From Tahibacter aquaticus (GTDB lineage Bacteria > Pseudomonadota > Gammaproteobacteria > Xanthomonadales > Rhodanobacteraceae), in the NCBI RefSeq assembly GCF_004363655.1, contig NZ_SNZH01000002.1, positions 310,001 to 374,000 on the forward strand: a stretch of DNA of 64,000 bases, written 5' to 3'. A program made the position numbers and the translations under genes. How positions within the stretch are numbered: the first letter of the stretch is position 1; the number at the start of each line of letters is the position of its first letter. The notes under the pieces are model-generated. The model had not been told where the DNA came from. It searched no databases and saw nothing but the letters and a program-made list of their open reading frames with translations. Below are positions 17,591 through 25,306 of the stretch, piece after piece.

Positions 17591-20140
17591 ATGCCGACAT
17601 TGCCGCTAGCACCGCTGACCCTGGCCCTGCTGCTGGCCCTGCCCATGGCGGTGCGCGCCGACAGTGGCGTCGGCGTGGACAGCGTGCGCGCCAACAAGCT
17701 CGACCCCAGTGCGGGCGTTGCCGGCGCGCCGGCCGATGCGCGCGGCACCAGCTGGCTGCGGCCGGGCCAAAGCCGTTCACCCAGCGGCAACCTGTACGAA
17801 TGCCCGTTGCTGCCGCCGTCGCTGCAGCAGGCTGGCGAATGGGAATACGACGGCCATGTGCAGGTCGGCTATCTGTCCGCCTTCGGCGACGACGACAACG
17901 CCTTGTGGAACCGCTACGTCGCCTGGGACAGCGGCCTGGTACTGGGGCTGCTGGAAATCGCCCTGCGCCGCCCGGCCGATGGCAGCTATGCCGACGTGCG
18001 GGCCAGCCGCATCAGCAGCGACGACGCCTTCTTCGATGCTGCCTTCGGCCGCGCCGGCAGCTACAAGGTGCAGGCCTTCCTGCGCGAGCTGCCCAACGTG
18101 GTCAGCAGCAATACGCGCTCGATCTGGAACGGCGTCGGCAGCAATGAACTGACCCTGCTGCCGGGGCTGACACCGGGTGGCAGCAGCAGCGCAGACGTGG
18201 CCGCCGTCGCCTCGGGTCTGCCGAACCGCCGCCTCAGCGTAGTTCGCAGCAAGACCGGGCTGGGCGTCGATGCCTACCTCGACAGCCGCTGGAGCGTATA
18301 CGGCCATGTCAGCGAGGAACAGCGCCGCGGTGCGCGGCCGTTCGGTGGCGCCTTTTTCTACAATTTCCTCTTTCCGGGCAATGCCGGCGCGCTGGAAACG
18401 CTCAAGCCCGTCAACGACAGCACCATCAACCTCGACGCCGGCCTGCGCTTCGCCGGTGCGCGCTGGCGCATGGATTTCGCCTACACCGGCTCGTTCTATC
18501 GCGACAGCGACCGCAGCTTCCGCTTCGAAAGCCCGTTCGCCCTGACGCCGACGCGGCCTGGGGCGCGCTCTGCGCCGATCTACCAGGGCCAGTTCGCGCT
18601 GGAGCCCGACAACGACTACCACAACCTGCGCGGCAGCCTGACCCGGCGCCTGCCTTGGAACGGCGAGCTGTCGCTCACCGCCTCGGCCGGCCGCATGAGC
18701 CAGGACGACGAGCTGATCGCGCCGATCGACTGCCAGGGCACTTTCGGCGTGGATACCGCGGGTACCGGCGTGTCGGGGCCGAACAATCCATTCCTGTACA
18801 ACTGCGCAGACTGGAATACGCCGGCCGCCTTGTCGCGCCGCAGCGCCGACCTGCGCATCGATACCGCGCTGTTCGATGGCCGCTTCAGCGTACAGCCCAG
18901 CAGTGCCTGGCTGCTGCGCGGCGGACTGAAGTTCGAGCGCGAGGACTATCGCAATACCTATCTCGCTTACAACCCGCTGACCGGCGATTACGGCTATATC
19001 GCCGAAAACGGCGCGATGGCAAGCATCCTGCCTGGCGTGGTCGGTACCTGGAACCCGCTGACCTCGCCGTCGGCCATCACGCGCGTGCGCAGCCTGCCGC
19101 TGGACGAACAGACCGCGACGGCCAATGCCGGTGCCGACTGGCGCCTGGCCGCAAGGACTACGCTGGGCCTCACTGTGCAGCGCGAGCAGCAGGAACAGAG
19201 CAATCGCGAGCGGCGCCGTGTCGACCGCGACAGCGTCAGGCTCAGTTTCGTCGACCGCAGCCTGGACTGGCTGACCGTGCGTGCCAACTACAGCTGGATA
19301 GAGCAGGGCGGCAGCCGCTATGAATCCAATCCCTACGAATTTCTGTATTCCTCCAGTTTGCCGGGCTTCGTGCCGCCTGCCGGCGGCGTGCCTGCGTTCA
19401 CCGTGGATGCGTTGCGCAAGTACGACCTGAGCGACCGGCGCGAGCACAAGTTTGATCTGAAGACCACGCTGGCCCTCGGCGCGCAGACCAGCCTCAGCGC
19501 CGGCCTGCGCGGCGACTGGAACGACTATGGCGCGGAGATCGGCCGCCAGGCCTACGACCGCAACGGCATCGACCTGCAATGGGAATGGCAGCCGTCGGCC
19601 GCTACGCGCGGCAGCATCTACTACGGTTTCGAACGCGCGCGCCTGCGCATCGCGAACGTGGCCGACGTGGCGTTCGGCCCGGACGGTTCGCTGGGCGGCC
19701 CCGACTATCCCACCCAGGCGCGCTGGTGGGCGTACGACAAGCAGCGCAGCCGCAGCGCCGGCGCCAGCCTCGACCACGACTTCGGCCCACTGCGCCTGGA
19801 CGCGAACTGGAACCTCACCGATACGCGCGGCCTGACCAGCTACCGCTTCAATGCACCCGATGCGCTGGCCTATTTCGCCGACGGCCTGGATGGCGCGCGC
19901 GAGGGCGCCTTCCCGCTCATGCGCTATCGCGTCGACAGCCTTACCGTGGGACTGAGTTTTCCGCTGTCGTCGCGTTTTTCGCTGCGCGTTTTCGACAATT
20001 TCGAGCGCGGCCGCATCCAGGACTGGCACTACCTCGGGCTGGAGCAGGCGCGCGTGATCGATCATCGCGTCTACAGCGACGGTGGCCCGCAAAGCTATAC
20101 CAGCAACCTGATCGGCCTGCTGCTGGACATCAGGCTGTAA
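17591..20140 (+). CDS. MtrB/PioB-family decahaem-associated outer-membrane porin
   Basis: 849 residues with a signal peptide ending VRADSG, followed by a very large barrel of alternating strands and turns; the C-terminal strand ends LLLDIRL. The family makes a wide outer-membrane beta-barrel that sheaths the decahaem cytochrome encoded just upstream, forming an electron conduit to the cell surface. Motifs such as GVDAYLDSRWSVYGH and the repeated barrel strands fit the MtrB/PioB family. The N-terminal CxxC known from Shewanella MtrB is not seen; only a single Cys (YECPLL) lies near the N-terminus. A GC-rich hairpin and a 77-base gap separate it from the soluble carriers downstream. Confidence 0.92.
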   Translation: MPTLPLAPLTLALLLALPMAVRADSGVGVDSVRANKLDPSAGVAGAPADARGTSWLRPGQSRSPSGNLYECPLLPPSLQQAGEWEYDGHVQVGYLSAFGDDDNALWNRYVAWDSGLVLGLLEIALRRPADGSYADVRASRISSDDAFFDAAFGRAGSYKVQAFLRELPNVVSSNTRSIWNGVGSNELTLLPGLTPGGSSSADVAAVASGLPNRRLSVVRSKTGLGVDAYLDSRWSVYGHVSEEQRRGARPFGGAFFYNFLFPGNAGALETLKPVNDSTINLDAGLRFAGARWRMDFAYTGSFYRDSDRSFRFESPFALTPTRPGARSAPIYQGQFALEPDNDYHNLRGSLTRRLPWNGELSLTASAGRMSQDDELIAPIDCQGTFGVDTAGTGVSGPNNPFLYNCADWNTPAALSRRSADLRIDTALFDGRFSVQPSSAWLLRGGLKFEREDYRNTYLAYNPLTGDYGYIAENGAMASILPGVVGTWNPLTSPSAITRVRSLPLDEQTATANAGADWRLAARTTLGLTVQREQQEQSNRERRRVDRDSVRLSFVDRSLDWLTVRANYSWIEQGGSRYESNPYEFLYSSSLPGFVPPAGGVPAFTVDALRKYDLSDRREHKFDLKTTLALGAQTSLSAGLRGDWNDYGAEIGRQAYDRNGIDLQWEWQPSAATRGSIYYGFERARLRIANVADVAFGPDGSLGGPDYPTQARWWAYDKQRSRSAGASLDHDFGPLRLDANWNLTDTRGLTSYRFNAPDALAYFADGLDGAREGAFPLMRYRVDSLTVGLSFPLSSRFSLRVFDNFERGRIQDWHYLGLEQARVIDHRVYSDGGPQSYTSNLIGLLLDIRL

Positions 20141-20159
20141 GGCAGTACAGGGGACATCC

Positions 20160-20181
20160 GGCGGGCTGCCGAAAGCCCGCC
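20160..20181 (+). other. Intercistronic hairpin between porin and carrier genes
   Basis: Perfect 8-bp GC-rich stem (20160-20167 with 20174-20181), loop GCCGAA, with no T-run after it. It is followed by an AT-rich leader and an AGGAG ribosome site before the cupredoxin start. It may set different transcript levels for the porin and the soluble carriers through processing or partial termination. Confidence 0.5.
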
Positions 20182-20217
20182 GTAACACGTTGTAAATAAG
20201 TAAACAAGGAGACTGAC

Positions 20218-20619
20218 ATGCGCATCCCCAACTCTGTGTGCCTCGTTTTGCTGGCGGCGCTGCCGTTCGCGGCGGCTGCGGCCGATCATGAAGTGCTGGT
20301 CGGCCAGGGCGGCAATACCTTCCAGCCGAATTTTCTCGAAATTCGCGCTGGCGACACGGTGACGTTCCGCCAGGTCGCCGGATTCCACAATGTGGCGACC
20401 CTGGCCGGTGCAGTGACGGCATTCCGCTGCGGGCCGAACGGCTGCGACGGGGTGGGCAGCGGCAACGGTGAACCCGGCGGCGGCGTGTGGTCGCAGACCG
20501 TGGCGTTTCCGACCATGGGCACCATCGACTACCTCTGCGATGTGCACGGCCAGGTGATGAGCGGCAGCATCGTCGTCAATCCGGTGCCGGTGACGCTGCA
20601 GAAGTTCGAGATCGACTGA
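20218..20619 (+). CDS. Periplasmic cupredoxin (plastocyanin-like blue copper protein)
   Basis: 133 residues with a signal peptide ending AAAA-D. The mature protein is a single plastocyanin-like domain with all four type 1 copper ligands: His57 (AGFHNVA), Cys107, His110 and Met114 (YLCDVHGQVMSG). It starts after a good AAGGAG site, 77 bases after the porin gene. In the operon it is a plausible periplasmic carrier between the outer-membrane conduit and inner-membrane or soluble acceptors, comparable in role to rusticyanin in acidophilic iron oxidisers; that comparison is functional inference, not sequence identity. Confidence 0.9.
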   Translation: MRIPNSVCLVLLAALPFAAAAADHEVLVGQGGNTFQPNFLEIRAGDTVTFRQVAGFHNVATLAGAVTAFRCGPNGCDGVGSGNGEPGGGVWSQTVAFPTMGTIDYLCDVHGQVMSGSIVVNPVPVTLQKFEID

Positions 20620-20650
20620 AACCTGCCAGCGCCTGCGCCGGAGTCTTGCG

Positions 20651-21304
20651 ATGAAGTGGACAATTGCACTGGCCAGCCTGTTGTTCGCCGCGCAAGCCGG
20701 CGCGCAGATGGTCGACTTGCGCGCGGCCGATGCCGTCGGCGGCGATGCGGCGGCGGGGGCGGCCAAGGTCGCGGTCTGCGTTGCCTGCCACGGTCCTGGC
20801 GGCAATGCCGTGGTGCCGGCGTTCCCGGCTCTGGCGGCGCAGCATGCAGGCTATCTCTACCAGAGCTTGGCCGGCTTCCAGCGCCGGGCCGATCCGGCCT
20901 CGCCGATGACGGCGCAGGTGAAAGACCTGAGCGACACCGATCTGCGCAACATCGCCGCCTATTTCGCCGCCCAGCCGCGCAGCGCGGCGGCGACGGCGGT
21001 TGCCGGCGAGGCCGGGGCACGGCTGTTCCGCCAGGGCGATGCCCGGCGCGGCATTCCGCCCTGCCAGGGTTGCCACGGCGTTGCCGGGCAGGGCCATCCC
21101 TTGCGCGGCAGCGCCCCGCGCTACGACTACTATCCGGCGCTGGCGCAGCAGCAGTCGGCCTATCTGGTGGCGCGACTGGCCCAGTACCGCGACGGCAAGC
21201 TGGCCGATTCCAGCAACGCGCTGATCATGCGCGGCGTCGCCCACAACCTCGACGACGCGGCAATCCGCAGCCTGGCCGACTGGCTGGCTGCAATGCCGCG
21301 CTGA
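20651..21304 (+). CDS. Dihaem cytochrome c4-like protein
   Basis: 217 residues with a signal peptide ending AGAQ. Two class I cytochrome domains are visible: haem sites CVACH (43-47) and CQGCH (138-142), with probable axial methionines Met86 (SPMTAQV) and Met193 (ALIMRGV). This arrangement matches cytochrome c4, a periplasmic shuttle that usually delivers electrons to cytochrome oxidase. It lies 31 bases after the cupredoxin and 29 before the HiPIP gene, so it is part of the same transcript. In this context it likely links the outer-membrane conduit to the respiratory chain. Confidence 0.92.
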   Translation: MKWTIALASLLFAAQAGAQMVDLRAADAVGGDAAAGAAKVAVCVACHGPGGNAVVPAFPALAAQHAGYLYQSLAGFQRRADPASPMTAQVKDLSDTDLRNIAAYFAAQPRSAAATAVAGEAGARLFRQGDARRGIPPCQGCHGVAGQGHPLRGSAPRYDYYPALAQQQSAYLVARLAQYRDGKLADSSNALIMRGVAHNLDDAAIRSLADWLAAMPR

Positions 21305-21333
21305 ACCCGCCGCCCATCCCACGGAGACTACCG

Positions 21334-21660
21334 ATGCGTACGACTGGCAATGCTCCGCCGACTTTTCCCGGCCTGTCGCGCCGGCATTTCCTGCAGCTGG
21401 CCGCCGGCAGCGGGGTTGCGCTGCTACTGGCGCAGCGCGCCGCTGCCGAGCTGCCGCCGTTGACGGAAACCGATCCTACCGCACAGGCCCTGGGCTACCG
21501 GGCGGACGCGGCGCAGGTCGACGCAGCCAAGTTTCCGCAGCGCAAGGACGGACAGCATTGTGGTAATTGCAATTTCTATCAGGCCGGCGCCTGCCAGCTG
21601 TTTCCGGGCAAGCGTGTCAGCGACAAGGGCTGGTGCTCGGCGTATGCCGCGAAACCCTAG
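21334..21660 (+). CDS. High-potential iron-sulfur protein (HiPIP, PioC-like), Tat-exported
   Basis: 108 residues. A twin-arginine signal (SRRHFLQLAAG, Arg16-Arg17) marks export of a folded cofactor protein. The C-terminal part has the four cluster cysteines in HiPIP spacing: Cys76 and Cys79 (HCGNC), Cys87 (GACQLFPG) and Cys101 (GWCSAY), binding one 4Fe-4S cluster. HiPIPs are periplasmic one-electron carriers; PioC in the Rhodopseudomonas pioABC operon is one. Its place as the last gene of a decahaem-porin operon is the strongest hint that this locus resembles Pio-type iron oxidation. An inverted repeat and a REP-like element follow. Confidence 0.95.
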   Translation: MRTTGNAPPTFPGLSRRHFLQLAAGSGVALLLAQRAAAELPPLTETDPTAQALGYRADAAQVDAAKFPQRKDGQHCGNCNFYQAGACQLFPGKRVSDKGWCSAYAAKP

Positions 21661-21793
21661 CCGCAGGCTATGGGCGGTGCGAGGGCGCAATTCGCCGGCG
21701 CTTGTCGCAGCCTGCGGGAGCCGCGTCGGCCGGGCGTCGCTGCGGTAGGGCGTCATAGCGGTAGGGCGCGATGAGCGCCAGCGAATTGCGCCG
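21661..21793. repeat. Inverted repeat plus REP-like element after the cytochrome operon
   Basis: A 9-bp inverted repeat (21661-21669 with 21709-21717) directly follows the HiPIP stop and encloses a partial REP core. A fuller copy of the REP-like element lies at 21761-21793. There is no T-run, so termination here, if any, would be factor-dependent or structure-based. Confidence 0.6.
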
Positions 21794-21816
21794 CAAGGTC
21801 TGCCACCGCGGTGCAA

Positions 21817-22653
21817 TCAGACCGACGTGCCCAGCCGCTTGTTCAGGTCTTTCAGCTTGGACAGCTGCTGTACCAGCAGCGGCACCTGGTCCAGCGAGGT
21901 TACATAGCGCCAGACGTAGGAAAACGTCGCATAGATATCGCCGGCGCGGCTGGTATCGCCCTGGGCCAGGCGTGCCAGAGCGACCACGAACAGCAATACC
22001 ACGGTGATTTCCATCGCACCGAAAGCTTTCGCCTCGCTGTCGGACAAGCGCACGCGCCAGCCGCTCAAGGCGCGGAAATGGCGCTGCACCGCGCTGGCAC
22101 GGCCGCGCCGCAGTACTTCGATCTCGCGTTCGAGCCGGTCATTGAGGCCGCGGTTGAGGCGCAAGGAGCGCCGCGCCAGCCAGCGGTTGATCAGCACCAG
22201 CGGAAAGATCAGCACCAGGCAGGCCGCGCCGATGGCCGTATCCAGCCAGAACAGCGCGCTCAGCGAGATGACCAGGCCGATAATGGCGAACATCAACGCC
22301 GGTATGTCGCGTTCGAGGAAAGTGATGTATTCGCGCGAAAGCGCACTGCGGGCGGCAATGGTCGACGGTTCGATGCCGTCGGCGTGCGCGCGCTGCACGA
22401 AGTTGCTGGCCATGTCCGCATACAGGCGCGTGAACACGCGCGTGTCGAGCATCTTGGCGCTCACTTCCAGTACCAGGGCCAGGCCATGGCAGGCCACCAG
22501 CCAGCCGATGGCGAGATAGTCCTTGCGCAGCACGCCGTTGATGGCGACAGCGGTAGCCAGCGGATACAGCTGGCCGGCGATGCAGCCGCCGATGGCCAGC
22601 GCATACGCCGCGGCCAGGCGCCAGCGATGCCTCACGACGAACGGATAGATCAC
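21817..22653 (-). CDS. ABC-transporter-type six-helix membrane protein without ATPase domain
   Basis: 278 residues with GTG start at 22653 and a GGGAG site about 8 bases upstream. It looks like the transmembrane half of an ABC exporter: about five to six helices, with a charged linker (RRSLRLNRGLNDRLEREIEVL) between the third and last helices. No Walker A, signature or Walker B motif follows, and no ATPase gene is adjacent. Proteins annotated as 'ABC transporter six-transmembrane domain-containing' have this build. Function is unknown; it could be a stand-alone exporter half or a derived membrane protein. Confidence 0.65.
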   Translation of the reverse strand: MIYPFVVRHRWRLAAAYALAIGGCIAGQLYPLATAVAINGVLRKDYLAIGWLVACHGLALVLEVSAKMLDTRVFTRLYADMASNFVQRAHADGIEPSTIAARSALSREYITFLERDIPALMFAIIGLVISLSALFWLDTAIGAACLVLIFPLVLINRWLARRSLRLNRGLNDRLEREIEVLRRGRASAVQRHFRALSGWRVRLSDSEAKAFGAMEITVVLLFVVALARLAQGDTSRAGDIYATFSYVWRYVTSLDQVPLLVQQLSKLKDLNKRLGTSV

Positions 22654-22734
22654 GATGCTCTCTCCCGTCGCGGTGGCGTTGCAGCCGGGCCCGCAGCCCG
22701 CACCGGCCCGCGCTGGCGGGCCGGCGTCAGCAGC

Positions 22735-23178
22735 CTATTTCTTGCCTTTGACCAGGGGTAGGTCGGCGGCGACCCAGGCGCCGGTACCGCCGCCCAGGGT
22801 ATGCACCTTGGTAAAGCCGGCCTTGACCAGGCGGGCCGCCGCGCCGGCCGAGGTCTGGCCGTTGCGGCAGACCACGGCGACGGGACGTTCCTTGACCTTG
22901 GCCAGTTCCTTGTTTTCCGGATCGAACTGCGACATGGCGACATGGCGCGAGCCGGTGATATGGCCTTTCTCGAAATCGGCCTGGGACGAGACATCGACGA
23001 CCAGCGCATTTTCGGTATTGATCAGCTTGGTCAGTTCCGCCGGCGTCACTTCCTTGTAACCGCGGAACAGACGGCCGGCCTCGCTGGCAATCACGGCAAA
23101 CAGCAAGCCGAAAAAAGCGACGGACAGGATGGGATGGTTGCCCAGGAATTCGGGCAGGCGCTGCAGTATTTCAGACAT
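22735..23178 (-). CDS. Membrane-anchored rhodanese-like protein (YibN type)
   Basis: 147 residues from the ATG at 23178; the frame is open further upstream, but that part has no family sequence. One membrane helix near the N-terminus (HPILSVAFFGLLFAVIAS) is followed by a single rhodanese domain with the active-site loop VCRNGQTSAG; the persulfide Cys is present. The build matches YibN-type proteins, which transfer sulfane sulfur or act as membrane-bound chaperone partners. It sits 81 bases upstream of the ABC-like membrane gene on the same strand. Confidence 0.87.
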   Translation of the reverse strand: MSEILQRLPEFLGNHPILSVAFFGLLFAVIASEAGRLFRGYKEVTPAELTKLINTENALVVDVSSQADFEKGHITGSRHVAMSQFDPENKELAKVKERPVAVVCRNGQTSAGAAARLVKAGFTKVHTLGGGTGAWVAADLPLVKGKK

Positions 23179-23325
23179 GGGGCCGGGGGCCGGTGCGCAG
23201 AAGGGGCGGGGATTATCGGCAAAATCCTCGCCCCAAGGTAGCGCAGCCGTATGACAGCGGCCGCAAGCGCGCCCGCGGCCCCACTGCGTGTGCGGCGGCA
23301 ACCGGGTCGCGGCACGAAGCCGCGG

Positions 23326-23742
23326 CTATTCCTTGGTGGTAATGCGCGGCAGCCCGGACATCAGCCACCAGCGCTTTTCCTTCTCGTCGTAGCGCCAGGT
23401 CTGGCGATCGACCACGACGCGTTCCGACTGGCTGTGGTTGTTGACGACGCCGATCTCGGCCAGTACCTGGATTTCGGTCTTGCTGACCGTAACCGGCGAT
23501 TGTGCGTGGTAGTAGCTCACGCGCACCTGGCGGTAGCGGCTGAGATCGACGGCCGGTATCGGACTGGCCTCGCGCACGGCCGGATCGATGAAGGACAGCG
23601 CCTGCTCGAAACCGCCCCAGCGCAGAGTGGCGGCGTAGTCCAGCAGTACCTGGTCCATCAGCTTGTCTTTCTTGCTGCGGGCTTGCGCCGTGCCGAAGCA
23701 CAGGCACAGCAACAGCAGCGGGAGCAACAGCCAGCGACGCAT
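23326..23742 (-). CDS. Secreted protein of unknown function
   Basis: 138 residues from the ATG at 23742, which begins a signal peptide (RRWLLLPLLLLCLCFG, cut near AQA). The mature part (about 115 residues) begins with basic KKDK and has two alpha segments followed by alternating strands rich in Val/Gln (RYRQVRVSYYHA, KTEIQVLAEIGVV, ERVVVDRQTWRYD, RWWLMSG). This would suit an NTF2-like alpha+beta fold, which is only a guess. No catalytic motif or recognised family was seen. It lies on the minus strand between the thioesterase gene and the rhodanese gene. Confidence 0.7.
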   Translation of the reverse strand: MRRWLLLPLLLLCLCFGTAQARSKKDKLMDQVLLDYAATLRWGGFEQALSFIDPAVREASPIPAVDLSRYRQVRVSYYHAQSPVTVSKTEIQVLAEIGVVNNHSQSERVVVDRQTWRYDEKEKRWWLMSGLPRITTKE

Positions 23743-23809
23743 AGACAGCTCCGTTTGGGCGTACCGGCCGATTGTGCCGCAGGTTGCGCTGCGAAGCGCG
23801 GCCCGGTCT

Positions 23810-24286
23810 TCAGGCGGCGCTGGAACGCGCCTCGCGGCGCAGGGCGACGAAGCGCGCCTCCAGCGTGGTTGCTGGCTTGCCATTCTGGTCAAGCACGCAG
23901 GCATTCACACGCAGGCGGCCCTTGCCGCGTGCGCTGAGCATGCCGAAGAAACCTTCCCATCCTTCGTCGGCGGCCAGGCGCGATTCGGCACGGATCTCGC
24001 CCCATACCGGCGCCAGGTATTTCAACTGCGAATCTTGCACATAGACGTCGCAGTCCTCGCCCGCGGTACGCAGACGCAGTACGACCAGAGCCCAGCACGA
24101 CAGCGTCAGCAGGCTGGCCAAACTGCCACCGAAGGCGCAGCCTTTGTCATTGATATTCGGCGCCAGCGGCGCCAGCAGGGCCAGGCGGTCGGCCGAATGC
24201 GCATCGATACGCAACTGCATGGCCTGGGCCAGCGGAATATCGGCAAGGATTTCGCGCTCGAGCGCGTGGACCAGGGTTAGCGTCAT
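23810..24286 (-). CDS. YiiD C-terminal-type thioesterase-domain protein
   Basis: 158 residues from the ATG at 24286. The hotdog-fold signature NINDKGCAFGGSLASLL is typical of the putative thioesterase domain found at the C-terminus of YiiD, here standing alone without the acetyltransferase half. The substrate is unknown, probably an acyl-thioester. It is divergent from hemD, with a 97-base gap. Confidence 0.8.
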   Translation of the reverse strand: MTLTLVHALEREILADIPLAQAMQLRIDAHSADRLALLAPLAPNINDKGCAFGGSLASLLTLSCWALVVLRLRTAGEDCDVYVQDSQLKYLAPVWGEIRAESRLAADEGWEGFFGMLSARGKGRLRVNACVLDQNGKPATTLEARFVALRREARSSAA

Positions 24287-24383
24287 GGACAGTAGAGCAG
24301 ACAAACCAGTAAGGGCGCGCACGGTGCCACGGCGCGATGAAAGGGACAAGACGGGATCTGCCCCAACAACAGTTCCTAGCCGT

Positions 24384-25175
24384 ATGGTCGTACGGCTGAG
24401 CCTGCCACTGAGCGGCGCCGGCGTCATCGTCACACGCCCGCCCGGCACTGCTGCGGCCTTGCAGCGGCTGCTGCAGCGGCAGGGCGCCGAAGTGGTGCTG
24501 CTGCCCGGCATCAGCCTGCGTGCGATCGAAGCGGCGGATGTCGCCCGGCGCGAACTCGGTGTCGCCGCGCGTGCCGACGGGCTGATCTTCATCAGCCCCG
24601 CCGCGGTGAAATTTGCCTGGAAGCTGCTGCCATCGCTGCGCCTGCTCAAGCGCAGCGCGCTCTGCGCCGTGGGACAGGGAACGGCTCTGGCGCTGGCGCG
24701 CGCCGGCAGGCGCAACGATGTGGTCGTGCCCGATTCCAGCCAGGACAGCGAAGGACTGCTGGCGATGGACGCGCTGCGCGGTGTGCGCGGCCAGGACTGG
24801 TGCATCGTCGGCGCCGCCGGCGGCCGCGATGTGCTGGCACAGGGGCTGCGCCGGCGTGGCGCGCGGGTGCGCTTGATCGAGGTCTACCGCCGCGCCGCGC
24901 CGCGCTGGAGCCGGCTGCATTTCGCGCGCCTGGAAACGGCGCCCAAGCCGCTGATCCTGCTGGTATCCAGCGCCCAGGCGCTGGCCAATCTCGCCACCGG
25001 TCTGCCGGCCGGGCTGGTACTGGCCCTGCGGGCGGCAGAGCTGGTGGTCAGCAGCGCGCGCCTGGCCGGGCTGGCGCGGGAGCATGGGTTTACACGTATA
25101 CATGTGGCGGAATCGGCGCTGTCGCCGGCGCTCGCCGCGGCCGCGGTGCAGGCGTTGGCGCGGCACAGGCTATAG
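24384..25175 (+). CDS. hemD: Uroporphyrinogen-III synthase
   Basis: Closes hydroxymethylbilane with ring-D inversion to uroporphyrinogen III in haem, sirohaem and cobalamin synthesis. 263 residues from the ATG at 24384. The family is weakly conserved; visible marks are the opening VIVTRPPGTAAALQRLL, the ISPAAVKFAW segment, the CAVGQGTALALARAG loop and the C-terminal LVSSAQALANL. Identity is strongly supported by the following HemX and HemY genes, a standard gammaproteobacterial order. hemC, usually just upstream, is not here. Confidence 0.88.
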   Translation: MVVRLSLPLSGAGVIVTRPPGTAAALQRLLQRQGAEVVLLPGISLRAIEAADVARRELGVAARADGLIFISPAAVKFAWKLLPSLRLLKRSALCAVGQGTALALARAGRRNDVVVPDSSQDSEGLLAMDALRGVRGQDWCIVGAAGGRDVLAQGLRRRGARVRLIEVYRRAAPRWSRLHFARLETAPKPLILLVSSAQALANLATGLPAGLVLALRAAELVVSSARLAGLAREHGFTRIHVAESALSPALAAAAVQALARHRL

Positions 25176-25306
25176 GCACCGGCAGCGGAAAAGTCTGCAC
25201 AGAGGACAGAAAACTTTTGCGCCGGAGTGGGTTTTTTGCTCCTTTGAGGCAAGTCTAGCCTTTGGTCGTTTCGACCCTGAACCCGGTTCTTCGGTAGGAT
25301 TGACGC

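Noticed and set aside
16508-20140. Reading the decahaem/porin pair as a DMSO-respiration (DmsEF) module
   Set aside because: No DmsAB-type molybdoenzyme genes are present. The HiPIP, cupredoxin and c4-like cytochrome point to a Pio/Mto-like system, though direction of electron flow remains unproven.
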